Positions 16,857-28,401 of a DNA stretch of 64,000 bases are shown here, piece by piece; position 1 is the first letter of the stretch; every line of letters begins with the position of its first letter. The notes beneath the pieces are model-generated. The model searched no databases. It was not told the DNA's origin and saw only the letters and a list, made by a program, of their open reading frames with translations. The position numbers and the translations under genes are program-made. Source of the stretch: CAWKMN01 sp963850765 (GTDB lineage Bacteria; Chloroflexota; Anaerolineae; Aggregatilineales; Aggregatilineaceae); the NCBI GenBank assembly GCA_963850765.1, contig CAWKMN010000003.1, positions 1,550,001 to 1,614,000 on the forward strand. Direction: 5' to 3'.

Positions 16857-18065
16857 CTACTCTACCTGAATATCCAGCCAGCTTGTTTTGCCCGGCTCGA
16901 TCGTCACATCACCCTTGAAGCGCAGCACCCCGCGAATCCGCACGATCACCTCATATTCCCCGGCCGGCAGATCGCCGTAGGTATAATGCTCGCGGTAGTA
17001 GGGATCAGGGTTTACGCCGTCATCGGCATAGCTGTACGTCTGGCGAGACGCGCCGCCCTCGGACTGGATCACGATCGGCACGTTGTACAGCCGGTTGCCG
17101 TCGGAATCCGTGACGCGCCCGGCCAGCGTGCCATAGCCGCCCGGCCACGGCATCACCCACAGATCCGGGTTATAGGTGCTGCCGTAAGCATAGGGATCCC
17201 CGATCCGCACTTCGAGGTGCAGATGCGATCCCAGCGCGACGCCGGTTGCACCCACCTGCCCGATCTTCTCGCCCTGCTCCACGCGCTGCCCGGTGCCGAC
17301 ATCCACGCGGAACATGTGCCCGTAGAGCGTATAGAGCGGCTGGCCGTTGGGCGCAAGCCGGTCATGCTCGATCACGACCAGATTGCCATAGAAATTGGTC
17401 TGCGGCCCAAACTGAACCTCGGAATCGTCCCCGGCGTAAAAGACCCAGCCGCTCCCCGCCGCCAGGATGCCAGTCCCCAACAGGTTCTCAATATCCACGC
17501 CGTGATGCGTCTGGAAACCCCCGTCGCCCATCGTGCCGTAGGAATAGCTGCGCGAAGCGTAATCGCGGATGGCGTTGGTGCTGTCTCGCGGGAAGGGCCG
17601 CGCCAGCCAGTAATGATCGCGGCGCTCGCCGGTTTCCGCGTAGGTCTGATCGGCTACGACGACCAATTCGGCCGTAGGTTCTATTACCGCCGTCGGTTCG
17701 ACGTCGTCCGCACGCACCGCCGGCGTTGAGCGCGGGGTGTTGGTCGGGAAAACCATCGGGGGAGTCTCGGTCGGCGCGGGCGTTGTGCTCGGCGCGGCGG
17801 TCTGGGTGGGGGCCAGCGTCGGCGTGAGCGTGCTCGTGGGCGTTAATGTCGGTGTTGGGGTCCGTGTTGAGGTCGGCAGCGGGGTCGCCGTGGGGACCTC
17901 GGTGGCCTTTTGCTGCATGGCAATTAAGGTGCCCAGTTGGTCCGCGGTTGGACTGGGTGGCTGGGAGGGTGGCGGCTCCGTCTGGACGGCGAGATCCTGG
18001 CTGCACGCACTCAACAACAGGCTGGCACACAGCCAGCCCACCCCTATCACGGCAGACCACTTCAA
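16857..18065 (-). CDS. M23-family peptidase lipoprotein with Thr/Pro-rich linker
   Basis: This 402-residue secreted protein has a lipoprotein signal (SLLLSAC) and a long linker rich in T, P and S (about 30-110) typical of wall-spanning anchors. The M23 domain (about 170-315) contains HHGVD, YGHM and SHLHLEV, the zinc ligands of LytM-type endopeptidases. A C-terminal carboxypeptidase-regulatory-like beta domain (GRVTDSDGNRLYNVPI) follows. M23 enzymes cut peptidoglycan cross-bridges. I choose TTG 18065, which has CGGAG 5 bases upstream and gives a compact signal peptide; TTG 18092, overlapping the ftcD stop, is the longer alternative. It lies just downstream of ftcD on the same strand. Confidence 0.88.
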   Translation of the reverse strand: MKWSAVIGVGWLCASLLLSACSQDLAVQTEPPPSQPPSPTADQLGTLIAMQQKATEVPTATPLPTSTRTPTPTLTPTSTLTPTLAPTQTAAPSTTPAPTETPPMVFPTNTPRSTPAVRADDVEPTAVIEPTAELVVVADQTYAETGERRDHYWLARPFPRDSTNAIRDYASRSYSYGTMGDGGFQTHHGVDIENLLGTGILAAGSGWVFYAGDDSEVQFGPQTNFYGNLVVIEHDRLAPNGQPLYTLYGHMFRVDVGTGQRVEQGEKIGQVGATGVALGSHLHLEVRIGDPYAYGSTYNPDLWVMPWPGGYGTLAGRVTDSDGNRLYNVPIVIQSEGGASRQTYSYADDGVNPDPYYREHYTYGDLPAGEYEVIVRIRGVLRFKGDVTIEPGKTSWLDIQVE

Positions 18066-18088
18066 ACTCACTCCGAATTGTTTTCCTT

Positions 18089-19692
18089 TCAATTACTGAC
18101 CAGCCCCGCCCGTTCTTCGGCTGCCGCGATCGCTATATCCCGCACGGCACGCGCGCGTTCGACCATCGTCTGCACATCATTGGTATAACGCGACCTCAGA
18201 CTGTCATCGTGCAGGTTGACCATGTTCACGCGGACATTCAGCGCCGCACCCTCGACGGCGGCCAGTCCCACCAGTGCCGCGACCGCCGCATCCGACGCCG
18301 CGTTTTTGTTCCCCTGGCGGGCGACCTGCTCCGCGAGCTGCATGGCTTCCAGCGCCAGCCGGGCGACGTTGAACGGCACGTCGGCCGCGCGGAGCGTATT
18401 TTCCTGAATCGCCGCGGCCCGCCCCGGATCATCCTCCGGCAGCCGGTAGGCTTCCATCAGCCCGTTAAATGCCGCGACGTCTTCTTCGACGGCGCTGAGC
18501 AGCCGCGCCCGCAGGTCGGCTGCGACGGTGACGATCGCGTTCATCGTCTCTTCGACGTCCGCGTACCGCTTTTTGCCGACCGTCAGCCGTGCGACCATCT
18601 CCGCCAGCGCCGCGCTTAAGGCTCCGGCCAGCGCGGCCACGGCTCCCCCGCCAGGAGTTGCCGTGCCTTCGGATACGGTGCTGACAAACGGCGCGGCATT
18701 GCGCGGCGGCGCTTCGATCGCCACGATGGGACGCGATGCGCCCTCCGGGACCGGCGGCTCTTCGTGCGCCAGCACCGATTCGGAAGTCTCGGCGCGCTGG
18801 ATGCGGTACTCCAGGATCTGATCTGGCTGGAACTTATCAAGCTGCAAATACCACTGCGCCGCGTTAATAAAAAATTCTTGCGGTGCTAGCCCGATTAATT
18901 CGCTGAACGCCACGCTCACGCCGTAGCGCCCGGCCTCGCTGCGGATCAGCTCCATGACGCGGTGAACCGGCGTTTTCTGGTAGTCGGTCAGGTTCATCGA
19001 TACCTGCGCCTGCCCTTCGACCAGGAAACCCGCGGCCTTCACATAGCGCAGCCCGCCGGATAGAATTCCGCACGGCGCGGGCGATTTTCCGCGCGATCTC
19101 GACATCGCCCGTTGTGAGGTACACGTTATAAGCGACCAGCGGCGGGCGCGCGCCGATGACGGTCGCCCCCGCGGTGCCCAGCACTGCCGGCCCAAAATCG
19201 GGCATCCGCAGCGGATCGGTGCCTATTGCCTCTTTAAGCTGCTCGTACTGAAACAACTCGCCGCGCAGATTCGCCAGGTTTTGCCGGTCCGGGTGGCTGG
19301 CGGCGGATTCGTACAGATAAACCGGGATGTTGAGTTCCTCACCGACCCGCTGCCCCAGCCGCCGCGCGATCTCGACACACTCCGCCATTTTCACATCGCG
19401 GATCGGCACAAACGGCACCACATCCGTCGCGCCCAGGCGCGGATGCTCGCCGGTATGCTCGTCCAGGTTGATCAGCGCGGCCGCGGTTTGAATCCCCGCG
19501 AACATGGCGCGCTCGACCGCTGTCCGGCTCCCCGGCGAAGGTAATCACGGTGCGGTTGTGATCGGCGTCGCTGCTGGTATCCAGAATATGAATCGGGGCG
19601 GCCTGCTCCAAAGCGGCGATAATGGCGTCAATGACATCCTGGCGACGGCCTTCACTGAAATTGGGAACACATTCGACCAACGGGTTTGTCAT
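18089..19692 (-). CDS. ftcD: Glutamate formimidoyltransferase / formiminotetrahydrofolate cyclodeaminase, two frameshifts
   Basis: This bifunctional enzyme of histidine degradation and one-carbon metabolism moves the formimino group from formiminoglutamate to tetrahydrofolate and then deaminates it to methenyl-THF. The N-terminus (MTNPLVECVPNFSEGRR) and middle (HPRLGATDVVPFVPI) are transferase; the C-terminal helical part (GTATPGGGAVAALAGALSAALAEMV) is cyclodeaminase. The frame changes near 19525 and near 19062; joined, the three pieces give one full-length protein. The M23 lipoprotein gene follows directly. No other his-degradation gene is in the window. Frameshifts are probably sequence errors. 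Confidence 0.85.
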
Positions 19693-19822
19693 GAGATAAC
19701 GAGATCTCCTTCTCCGAATATTTTAGAGGCGCTCAGGTCTTGCAGGCCAACCAGCGCGCCAGACACGCTACCCCACCGCCCCACGTTTGTCAAAAATACG
19801 CGCAATCCGATCAGGTCGTCGG

Positions 19823-19850
19823 TTGCACGCGTGTTCCGATTTGCTATAAT
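19823..19850 (+). promoter_or_regulatory. Predicted sigma-70 promoter of dnaG-rpoD
   Basis: TTGCAC (19823-19828) and a consensus TATAAT (19845-19850) with a 16-base spacer lie 40 bases before the dnaG start, in the divergent gap between ftcD and dnaG. Confidence 0.8.
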
Positions 19851-19889
19851 TCTTTAACACTCAGGCGGCGATTGGTGGGAGCCAGATCC

Positions 19890-21917
19890 ATGTCCGTCGT
19901 AGACGATGTAAAAGCCCGTCTTGACATCATCGACGTGATCTCCGGCTATGCGAACCTGCAAAAGGCGGGGCGCAACTATAAAGCGCTGTGTCCCTTCCAC
20001 CAGGAAAAAACGCCGTCGTTTGTCGTGTTCCCCGATACCCAGACATGGCGCTGTTTTGGCGCGTGCGGCGTAGGGGGCGATGTCTTCGGCTTTGTCATGA
20101 AGATGGAAGGCTGGGACTTTGCCGAAACGCTGCGCGAACTGGCCAAGCGCGCGGGGGTGGAGCTAACCCCCTTTACGCCGCAGCAGGAGCAGCAGCAAAC
20201 CGAGAACGACCGGCTGCGCGGCCTCCTCAACGAAGCCGCTCGTTTTTTTCATGACCAGCTGCGCAACGCACCGGCGGCCCAGGCTGCGCGGGATTACGTC
20301 GTGCGGCGCGGCCTCAACGAGCGCACCGCCGAAACCTTCCTGATCGGCTACGCGCCCAACGATTGGCGGCAGGCACTCAACCACCTGCAAACCCACGGCT
20401 TTACGCCCGATGAGATTGTCGCGGCGGGCGTCGCCACGCGCAACGACGAAGGCCACATTTACGACCGCTTCCGCCACCGCCTCATGATCCCGATCCGCGA
20501 TGGGCGCGGCAGCACGGTTGGATTTGGCGCGCGTGCGCTGGATAAAGACACCACTCCCAAGTATCTGAACTCGCCGCAGGGGCCGCTGTTTGACAAAAGC
20601 CGCCTGCTCTTTGGGCTGGATATGGCCCGCCGCGCCATCCGCGAAACCGAGACCGCGGTGATCGTGGAAGGTTACATGGACGCGATCCAGGCCCACCAGG
20701 CGGGATTTACGAATGTCGTGGCGCAGATGGGCACCGCGCTCACCGAAGAACAGCTTCGCCAGATCGACCGCTACGCCACGCGCCTGATCCTGGCCCTGGA
20801 CCCCGATGCCGCCGGGGTGAACGCCACCATGCGCGGGTTGAACGTCGCCCGCGAAACCCTCGACGATGAACGGCTGACGACGTTTGATCCCCAGGGCATG
20901 ATGCGTTACACTGGCATGCTGAACATGGATATACGGGTGATCCGTTTACCAGAGGGGCAGGACCCGGACGACCTGATCCGCGAAAATCCGGCGGCGTGGG
21001 AGTCACTGATCGCAAAGGCGATCCCGGTAGCCGATTACGTCATCCAGCAGGGAACCGCACATCTCGGCAGCCAGTCGTCTTACCACGAGCGGGAGCAGGC
21101 TGCGCGTGTGCTGCTGCCCATCCTGACCTCCACCGAGAGCGATATTCAGCGCAATGGCAATATTCAGGCGTTGGCGCGCCGCGTCCATATCGACGAGCGC
21201 ACCCTGATCCAGTGGACTCAGCACCGGCAGGCTGCCACAGCCCGCCGCACGCCGTCGATCCGGGAGCAGCGCCGGCTGGCCGACCGCACGATGCCAACCA
21301 GCCCGGCGGCTGCCGCGCCGGTACCGCCCGCACCGCGGGAAGGATTTTTCCTATGGATGCTGATCGAGCAGCCGGATCGCCTGTATGCAGCTAACCGAAA
21401 GCTGCGTGAGTTAAGAGGTAATGATGCCCGCCTTGCACGGATCCTCTCCGCGCTGAACGCCGAGGATTTCAGCCGGGCGGATTACCAGGCGATTTTTCAT
21501 GTGCTGGAGAAGGCGCTCCGCCAGGACGAATTAGATACTTCAGAATATCTTTACCGTCATCTTTCGCCCGAACTGGGGATCGTGCTGCAAGCCTTGCAGG
21601 TTCCACCGCAAGAAATGATCCAAAAAGGATTACCCCGGTCGCTGATGGCGGAGCTTCCGTCGATCGTCCGTGAGCAATCACGCGTCAACACGCTGCCGGA
21701 GGCCAATACAGATTTATTTGTTAAGGAGGCGCTGGAATTGCGTCTGCGCCGCCTGGAGCGTGAATTGGACGAACTATATTTTTATCAAATGGACATGCAG
21801 GACAAGAGTAATATAAACGGCGACTATCATCAAGACGAGCAAAAAGCCCATATAGTGGCTCGCCAGTTAGTTGTTTTGGCGCTTCGCAGCATGCGGAGCA
21901 TTTACCGCGAGACGTGA
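19890..21917 (+). CDS. dnaG: DNA primase
   Basis: This 675-residue primase makes RNA primers for replication. The N-terminal CHC2 zinc domain shows Cys34, His37, Cys55 and Cys59 (CPFHQEKTPSF ... CFGAC). The TOPRIM catalytic core carries the Glu of VIVEGYMDAI and the Asp pair of LALDPDAAG. The C-terminal part is helical and would bind DnaB. The true start is ATG 19890 (MSVVDDVKARLDIIDVI); the reading frame is open further upstream but that part covers the promoter. rpoD follows after 13 bases, the classical macromolecular-synthesis pair, here without rpsU. Confidence 0.96.
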   Translation: MSVVDDVKARLDIIDVISGYANLQKAGRNYKALCPFHQEKTPSFVVFPDTQTWRCFGACGVGGDVFGFVMKMEGWDFAETLRELAKRAGVELTPFTPQQEQQQTENDRLRGLLNEAARFFHDQLRNAPAAQAARDYVVRRGLNERTAETFLIGYAPNDWRQALNHLQTHGFTPDEIVAAGVATRNDEGHIYDRFRHRLMIPIRDGRGSTVGFGARALDKDTTPKYLNSPQGPLFDKSRLLFGLDMARRAIRETETAVIVEGYMDAIQAHQAGFTNVVAQMGTALTEEQLRQIDRYATRLILALDPDAAGVNATMRGLNVARETLDDERLTTFDPQGMMRYTGMLNMDIRVIRLPEGQDPDDLIRENPAAWESLIAKAIPVADYVIQQGTAHLGSQSSYHEREQAARVLLPILTSTESDIQRNGNIQALARRVHIDERTLIQWTQHRQAATARRTPSIREQRRLADRTMPTSPAAAAPVPPAPREGFFLWMLIEQPDRLYAANRKLRELRGNDARLARILSALNAEDFSRADYQAIFHVLEKALRQDELDTSEYLYRHLSPELGIVLQALQVPPQEMIQKGLPRSLMAELPSIVREQSRVNTLPEANTDLFVKEALELRLRRLERELDELYFYQMDMQDKSNINGDYHQDEQKAHIVARQLVVLALRSMRSIYRET

Positions 21918-21930
21918 TGATCAGGACACT

Positions 21931-23613
<1,683 letters not shown>

Positions 23614-23626
23614 TTACAAACCGGCG

Positions 23627-23657
23627 TTGATCATCTCCCGCAGCGCGGGCGTATAAT
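23627..23657 (+). promoter_or_regulatory. Possible promoter of the lipoprotein gene
   Basis: TTGATC (23627-23632) and consensus TATAAT (23652-23657), spaced 19 bases, lie 36 bases before the start of the next gene. The spacer is longer than ideal. Confidence 0.5.
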
Positions 23658-23692
23658 CAGGTGATGGCAGCGCGCAGCGGGGGAATCACAGC

Positions 23693-24934
23693 ATGACGGT
23701 ACGCCGGGTGGTTGCGGGGCTTTGGGTGGTGATGATGCTGGTATCGGCGTGCAGCAAGGCCGAGCCCGATCCGACCCCATCCCCTGACAGCGACAGCATC
23801 CACGCGGCGAGCACGCTGTTTGCCCAACCCACTCGCGCCCCACGCCTGACGCCAACCCCAACCCCTGTGAACGAAGTCGAACTGGATCTCAACCGGACCA
23901 CCGCCCGCATGGAGCGCGCCGTCCTCGCGGGCGATGTGGACGAGTATCTGGCGAATATCTGGGAGGGTGATCCCCTGTTTCTCGAGGAACATCGCCGCTG
24001 GGCGTTGGACTGGCAGGAACACCGGCTGAGGGTTTTTGAGATTGATCTCTACGGTATCCAGTTGCTTTCACCCGATACCGCCGCCGCGCGGATGACTACG
24101 CTGTGGAGCCAGCGCGATCGCAGTGACGCGGGATCGGCGGGGGGTGCGACCACCTCCGTGCTGTTTCATCGCGAGAATGAGACATGGCTGCTGGCCGGCG
24201 AGCGCTGGAAAGCCGTCGATCTGCCCCAGATCCGCTTCTATCACTTCGCGGATGAGATCGTCAACAATGAGCCTCAGGCGCAGATCGTGCTTGAATACCT
24301 GCCGTCGATCATCGCCCGCGTGAACGAGGCACTTGGTTTTGTGCCGGAGCACACCGTACACATCAGGATGTACGATAATGCCGTGACGCTCCAGAACTGG
24401 ACGCGCCTCTCGGTGCCCACCATCGAACACTGGAACGAGCCCGGTGAAGCGATCAAGCTGGCGGTGGGGGCGAGCAATACCGCGCCGACCGAAGCACAGG
24501 TCGCCGCTGAATATGCGCGGTTTGTGCTGTACGAGATGGCGGACGGTACCCATGGCGCGTTCCCCTGGTGGCTGGAAGAGGGTATCTCACAGGTTGGCGG
24601 CGGACTGTTCCAGACGCTCAGCCGGCGCAACCGCGTGATCGATCAGGTCGCGGCGCTGGCGTCGGCCCCGGTGGATGCGGAACAACATCTTTTTGACTGG
24701 TCATCGCTCGACACGCCGCCCGATCTACTCCCCGAAGCCCATCAGCTTGCGGTCGATCAGGCGTTTACTTTCGTCCATTACGTCACCGAAACCTATGGCG
24801 CGGACCGGCGCAACGCCTGGATCGGCGCGATCGCGGCGAATCAGACCGTCGATGTGGCTGCGCAAACTCACCTGGGCGCGAGCTTTGCCGAGCTTGATGC
24901 GGACTGGCGCGCGTGGCTGGCCGCGCAGTCCTGA
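23693..24934 (+). CDS. Lipoprotein with degenerate peptidase-MA-like domain
   Basis: The 413-residue product has a lipoprotein signal (MMLVSAC), a short Pro/Thr linker, a nuclear-transport-factor-like region (about 65-190) and a C-terminal region like the gluzincin 'peptidase MA' family. In active members a HExxH helix precedes WLxEG. Here the helix reads RFVLYEMADGTHG, lacking the HExxH metal site, while PWWLEEGIS is retained. The protein is therefore probably not an active metallopeptidase. GGGGGAATC precedes ATG 23693. It stands alone between rpoD and the editing protein gene. Confidence 0.7.
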   Translation: MTVRRVVAGLWVVMMLVSACSKAEPDPTPSPDSDSIHAASTLFAQPTRAPRLTPTPTPVNEVELDLNRTTARMERAVLAGDVDEYLANIWEGDPLFLEEHRRWALDWQEHRLRVFEIDLYGIQLLSPDTAAARMTTLWSQRDRSDAGSAGGATTSVLFHRENETWLLAGERWKAVDLPQIRFYHFADEIVNNEPQAQIVLEYLPSIIARVNEALGFVPEHTVHIRMYDNAVTLQNWTRLSVPTIEHWNEPGEAIKLAVGASNTAPTEAQVAAEYARFVLYEMADGTHGAFPWWLEEGISQVGGGLFQTLSRRNRVIDQVAALASAPVDAEQHLFDWSSLDTPPDLLPEAHQLAVDQAFTFVHYVTETYGADRRNAWIGAIAANQTVDVAAQTHLGASFAELDADWRAWLAAQS

Positions 24935-25010
24935 GAACCACGCTCCACTTTTGCCCCGCGAGATGTTAAAATAGCGTGATATTGTGATGATCACCCAGTG
25001 AGATCGCGCC

Positions 25011-26231
25011 ATGCCAACCGAGCGCCTGTACTACACCGATGCCTATACGACCACGTTTGAAGCCGATCTGATCGACGTCACGCGCCATGAGGGCCGCGCG
25101 GCCGTGGTGCTGGATCGCAGCTGCTTCTATCCGACCAGCGGGGGCCAGCCGCACGACACAGGCACCTTGAACGACCTGCCCGTTACGGACGTGGTGCTGC
25201 GCGAGACGGATGGCGTGGTGCTGCACGTCCTTGAGGACGAACCCGCCTTCACCGGGGCGCGCGCTGCAGGGCGAATCGATTGGACGCGCCGCTTTGATCA
25301 CATGCGGCACCACACCGGCCAGCATATTCTCTCGCAGGCGTTTGTCCAGCTTGCCGGGGCGGATACGGTTGGCTTCCATCTCAGCCCGGACAGCGTGACC
25401 ATCGATCTGAACAAGACCGCGCTCGACGCCGGAGTGATCGATGCTGCCGAAGACCTGTCCAACCAGATCGTCGCGGACAACCGGCCCGTGCGCGCCTATT
25501 TCCCGTCCGCCGAGGAATTCGCCGCGCTCCGCCTGCGCAAAGTGCCCGACGTCGAGGGCGATTTCCGCGTGGTGGAAATCGAAGGGTTTGATGCAAATGC
25601 CTGCGGCGGCACGCATGTCACCCACACCGGCGAGATCGGCGTGATCAAAATATTGCGGGCGGACCGGCGCGGCGATTCGACGCGGATCGAGTTCCGGTGC
25701 GGCGGGCGTGCCCTTCAGGATTACCGGCAGAAACACACCCTGCTCAGCCAGATCGCTGCCGAACTGACCACCGGCTACGACCAGATCCCGGCCATTCTGG
25801 CGAAACTCCGCGAGGAAAACAAAACGCTGCACCGCGACCTGCGCGCGCTGCAAAATGTCGTTCTGGAGCAGGAGGCTGGCCGGCTGTGGCAGGCGGCGGA
25901 TCGCAGTGCCGGCTACGCGCTGATCGTGCAGGCATATGACGGACGCGACGCGGCTGAGGTCCGCCAGATCGTGCAGCATCTGGTTGCGCATCCGGCCACG
26001 ATTGCTCTGTGCGGCGCGGCCGGCGAAAAAGCGCAGCTCATCGCGGCCCGTTCGGACGATCTGACCGAGGATATGGTCGCCGTGCTCAAGCGCGGCCTGC
26101 TCACCTGGGGGGTGGATCGCGGCGGGGGCCGCCCGTCGTTTGCTCAGGGCGGAGGACCGGCCGTATCACTCGAACAGGTTCAGACTGCGCTGGCGGCTGC
26201 CGCCGCGATGCTTGGATCGGCCCATCGTTAA
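25011..26231 (+). CDS. Alanyl-tRNA editing protein (AlaX-L type, DHHA1)
   Basis: This 406-residue free-standing editing enzyme is related to the C-terminal half of AlaRS and hydrolyses mischarged Ser- or Gly-tRNA(Ala). The N-terminal beta-barrel contains PTSGGQPHDTG. The editing site motifs are HHTGQH (about 100-105) and CGGTH (about 198-202), which bind zinc. The C-terminal DHHA1 domain ends with the glycine-rich GGGRPSFAQGGG. It has no aminoacylation domain. ATG 25011 starts the first conserved strand. The next gene starts 11 bases after the stop. Confidence 0.92.
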   Translation: MPTERLYYTDAYTTTFEADLIDVTRHEGRAAVVLDRSCFYPTSGGQPHDTGTLNDLPVTDVVLRETDGVVLHVLEDEPAFTGARAAGRIDWTRRFDHMRHHTGQHILSQAFVQLAGADTVGFHLSPDSVTIDLNKTALDAGVIDAAEDLSNQIVADNRPVRAYFPSAEEFAALRLRKVPDVEGDFRVVEIEGFDANACGGTHVTHTGEIGVIKILRADRRGDSTRIEFRCGGRALQDYRQKHTLLSQIAAELTTGYDQIPAILAKLREENKTLHRDLRALQNVVLEQEAGRLWQAADRSAGYALIVQAYDGRDAAEVRQIVQHLVAHPATIALCGAAGEKAQLIAARSDDLTEDMVAVLKRGLLTWGVDRGGGRPSFAQGGGPAVSLEQVQTALAAAAAMLGSAHR

Positions 26232-26242
26232 AAGGTGTAAAA

Positions 26243-27103
26243 GTGCTAGAAATCGCTCCTGGTGTCTACATTGAAACCGGCTTCCGGCGTGTGAATGTCG
26301 GCGCTGTCCTGACAGAGGCGGGCTTTGTGCTGATCGATACGCCTCCCTATCCAGATGACGCGCTCGCCTGGCGCGATATGCTGGCCGGGCTGTCGCCCAG
26401 GCCGATCCTCGCCATTATCAACACCGACTGCCACGCAGACCGGATACTGGGCAACGGGTGGTTTGACGCGCGCGTAATCGTGGCCCATGAGGATACGATC
26501 GCCCGCCTGGAAAATGTGCCGTCCTCGTTTCTCGAAAGCGCCGTCGATTCGCTGGTGCGCTCCCCGGGCGAGCGCAGTCACTTTTTGGGGACGCAGGTGA
26601 AAATTCCGACGGTGGGTTTTTCTCACCGGATGCAGCTTCGCTACGGAGGGCTGGCCATTCCACTCATCGCCATGTCCGGGCCGACCGCCGGAAGTCTGTG
26701 GGTTCATCTGCCCGAGCAGCGCATCGTCTTTGTGGGTGACAGCGTCGTGGTGCATCAGCACCCATTTATCTCCAGCACGACCACCAAGAACTGGCTCGAA
26801 AGCCTGACCATCCTGCGCCGGTCGCGCTTCGCAGCCGATTGGATTGTGCCGGGGCGCGGTCCGGTGGTCGATAAGGACGCCACCGAGCCGATCTCCGACT
26901 ATTTGCGGCTGGCACGCCGCCGCGTACAAAGCCTCTACCGGGCTGGCCGGCCGCGCGCCGATACCTCAACCCTCGTGCCTGAACTGCTGGAGCAGTTCCC
27001 CTACGACGAAAGTGATCTGGAACAGGTGCAGCGGCGGATCAAAGCCGGGCTGGACCGTATTTATGAAGAGGTTAAGGCGACTGATTCACCCGACGGCAGG
27101 TAA
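26243..27103 (+). CDS. MBL-fold metallo-hydrolase, atypical metal motif
   Basis: This 286-residue protein has the metallo-beta-lactamase fold: strand pairs GVYIETGFRRVNVGAVLTEAGFVLIDTPP, then NTDCHADRILG in place of the canonical HxHxDH, and later VFVGDSVVVHQHPFI supplying Asp and His. Only part of the usual first motif is present (H, then D two residues on), so metal binding may be altered. I take GTG 26243 because AAAAGG precedes it and homology begins there; the open frame extends upstream into the alaX gene in another phase. Substrate unknown. It is 11 bases after the editing gene and probably co-transcribed. Confidence 0.75.
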   Translation: MLEIAPGVYIETGFRRVNVGAVLTEAGFVLIDTPPYPDDALAWRDMLAGLSPRPILAIINTDCHADRILGNGWFDARVIVAHEDTIARLENVPSSFLESAVDSLVRSPGERSHFLGTQVKIPTVGFSHRMQLRYGGLAIPLIAMSGPTAGSLWVHLPEQRIVFVGDSVVVHQHPFISSTTTKNWLESLTILRRSRFAADWIVPGRGPVVDKDATEPISDYLRLARRRVQSLYRAGRPRADTSTLVPELLEQFPYDESDLEQVQRRIKAGLDRIYEEVKATDSPDGR

Positions 27104-27216
27104 CACAGGCGCTATCGATAACCACGCGCAAAAGGTCGGCGCGAGGTTCCTTTTCCAGTTTCTCCATGTAAAAATGCAGATCATAGAGTAATAATAGCTG
27201 CTATTGAGCAGGTTCG

Positions 27217-27225
27217 TGATATAAT
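27217..27225 (+). promoter_or_regulatory. Extended -10 promoter of the hybrid kinase gene
   Basis: TG at 27217-27218, one base, then consensus TATAAT at 27220-27225, 55 bases before the ATG. There is no good -35 box at the right distance, which fits the extended -10 class. Confidence 0.6.
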
Positions 27226-27279
27226 GGACCTATCATGAATCCCTAGAGATGTTTACTCAGCCCAACTGGTCAGGCTTCC

Positions 27280-28401
27280 ATGACAACAACGATACTTCTG
27301 GTCGAAGACAACAAAGACTTGCGCGATAATGCGGTCCTGGTGTTGCAGCTCGAAGGTTACGAGGTCGCATCGGCCGGCGATGGGCGTGAAGCCCTGGACA
27401 TCCTGGAAAACGGGTTTGAACCTCAGTTGATTGTCAGCGATATTATGATGCCGCGTATGGATGGTTATGAGTTTTTTGAAGCCGTCCGCCAGCACCGGCA
27501 TCTGCGCACCGTCCCGTTTATCTTCCTCACCGCGCGCAGCTCGAAACGGGATGTCTCTGTGGGGCGGCTGCTGGGGGTGGATGATTATCTGGTTAAACCG
27601 TTCGACCCCGAAGAACTACTGATCGCGATCCAGACCCGCCTCAAACGAACCGACGAAATCCGCACGGAAGCGCGCGAGAGCCTGCAAGACGCCCGCCGCC
27701 AACTGGTCGACGTGCTCTCTCACGAACTGCGCACACCGCTGACCTATGTCACGGGGGGATTCGCGCTGCTGGCCGAAGACCTGAAAGATCAGTTTGGCTT
27801 TCCCTCCACTGAAAACGTCCAGGCCAGTCTGGAACTGATCCAGAGCGGCACGGAGCGGCTCAACCGGCTGGCCGAGCAGATGGTGCTCTATTCGCAGCTC
27901 ATCAGCGGTAATGTCAAGGAGCGGCTGCAGACCACCGGGGAAAAATTGGACCTGGCTTTTTTGATCTACGACGCCCGCGACCTGATGTCCGTCATGGCGC
28001 GCGAACGTGGCATGATCTTCCGCCAGAATTTGCTCGAAACCGAAACGCTGGCTGTCTTTGGCGTTCGCGATCTGCTGGTGGCTGCTTTCAGCGAAGTCAT
28101 TCGCAACGCGCTCCTCTATTCGCCGCCCGGCACCCAGATCAAGCTCAGCATGGCGCGTGAAAGACACTACGGCGTGTATACGGTCAGGGACGAGGGGCGG
28201 GGAATCAAACCCGAAGATCTGGTCAATATCTGGAATGTGATGATCCAGTCGGACCGGGACTATAACGAGCAGCAGGGCACCGGCATGGGGCTGCCCATCG
28301 TGAAGGGGCTCATCGCCGAACACGGTGGACAGATCGAGTTGGACAGCATCCCCGGCCAGGGAACCTGTGTCAAGATCTGGCTCCCCCTGGTGCTCGACTA
28401 A
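27280..28401 (+). CDS. Response regulator-histidine kinase hybrid (REC-HisKA-HATPase)
   Basis: This 373-residue soluble signalling protein begins with a receiver domain: acidic VEDN near residue 10, phospho-acceptor Asp54 in IVSDIMMP, and Lys106 in LVKPF. A HisKA domain with His148 in LSHELRTPL follows, then a HATPase with N-box FSEVIRNALLYSP and G-boxes DEGRGI and GTGMGLPIVKGL. No membrane segment is present. The REC-first order suggests it is phosphorylated by another kinase and then acts as a kinase itself. No cognate regulator is adjacent. It converges on, and overlaps by four bases, the reductase gene. Confidence 0.92.
   Translation: MTTTILLVEDNKDLRDNAVLVLQLEGYEVASAGDGREALDILENGFEPQLIVSDIMMPRMDGYEFFEAVRQHRHLRTVPFIFLTARSSKRDVSVGRLLGVDDYLVKPFDPEELLIAIQTRLKRTDEIRTEARESLQDARRQLVDVLSHELRTPLTYVTGGFALLAEDLKDQFGFPSTENVQASLELIQSGTERLNRLAEQMVLYSQLISGNVKERLQTTGEKLDLAFLIYDARDLMSVMARERGMIFRQNLLETETLAVFGVRDLLVAAFSEVIRNALLYSPPGTQIKLSMARERHYGVYTVRDEGRGIKPEDLVNIWNVMIQSDRDYNEQQGTGMGLPIVKGLIAEHGGQIELDSIPGQGTCVKIWLPLVLD

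Noticed and set aside
17700..17910. Repetitive GC-rich tract that might be read as a tandem DNA repeat or CRISPR-like array.
   Set aside because: It is the codon repetition of the TPT-rich linker, with irregular units and no spacers.
17737..18099. Val/Gly-rich plus-strand frame near the M23 peptidase N-terminus.
   Set aside because: It is the reverse complement of the Thr/Pro linker of the M23 lipoprotein and has no independent support.
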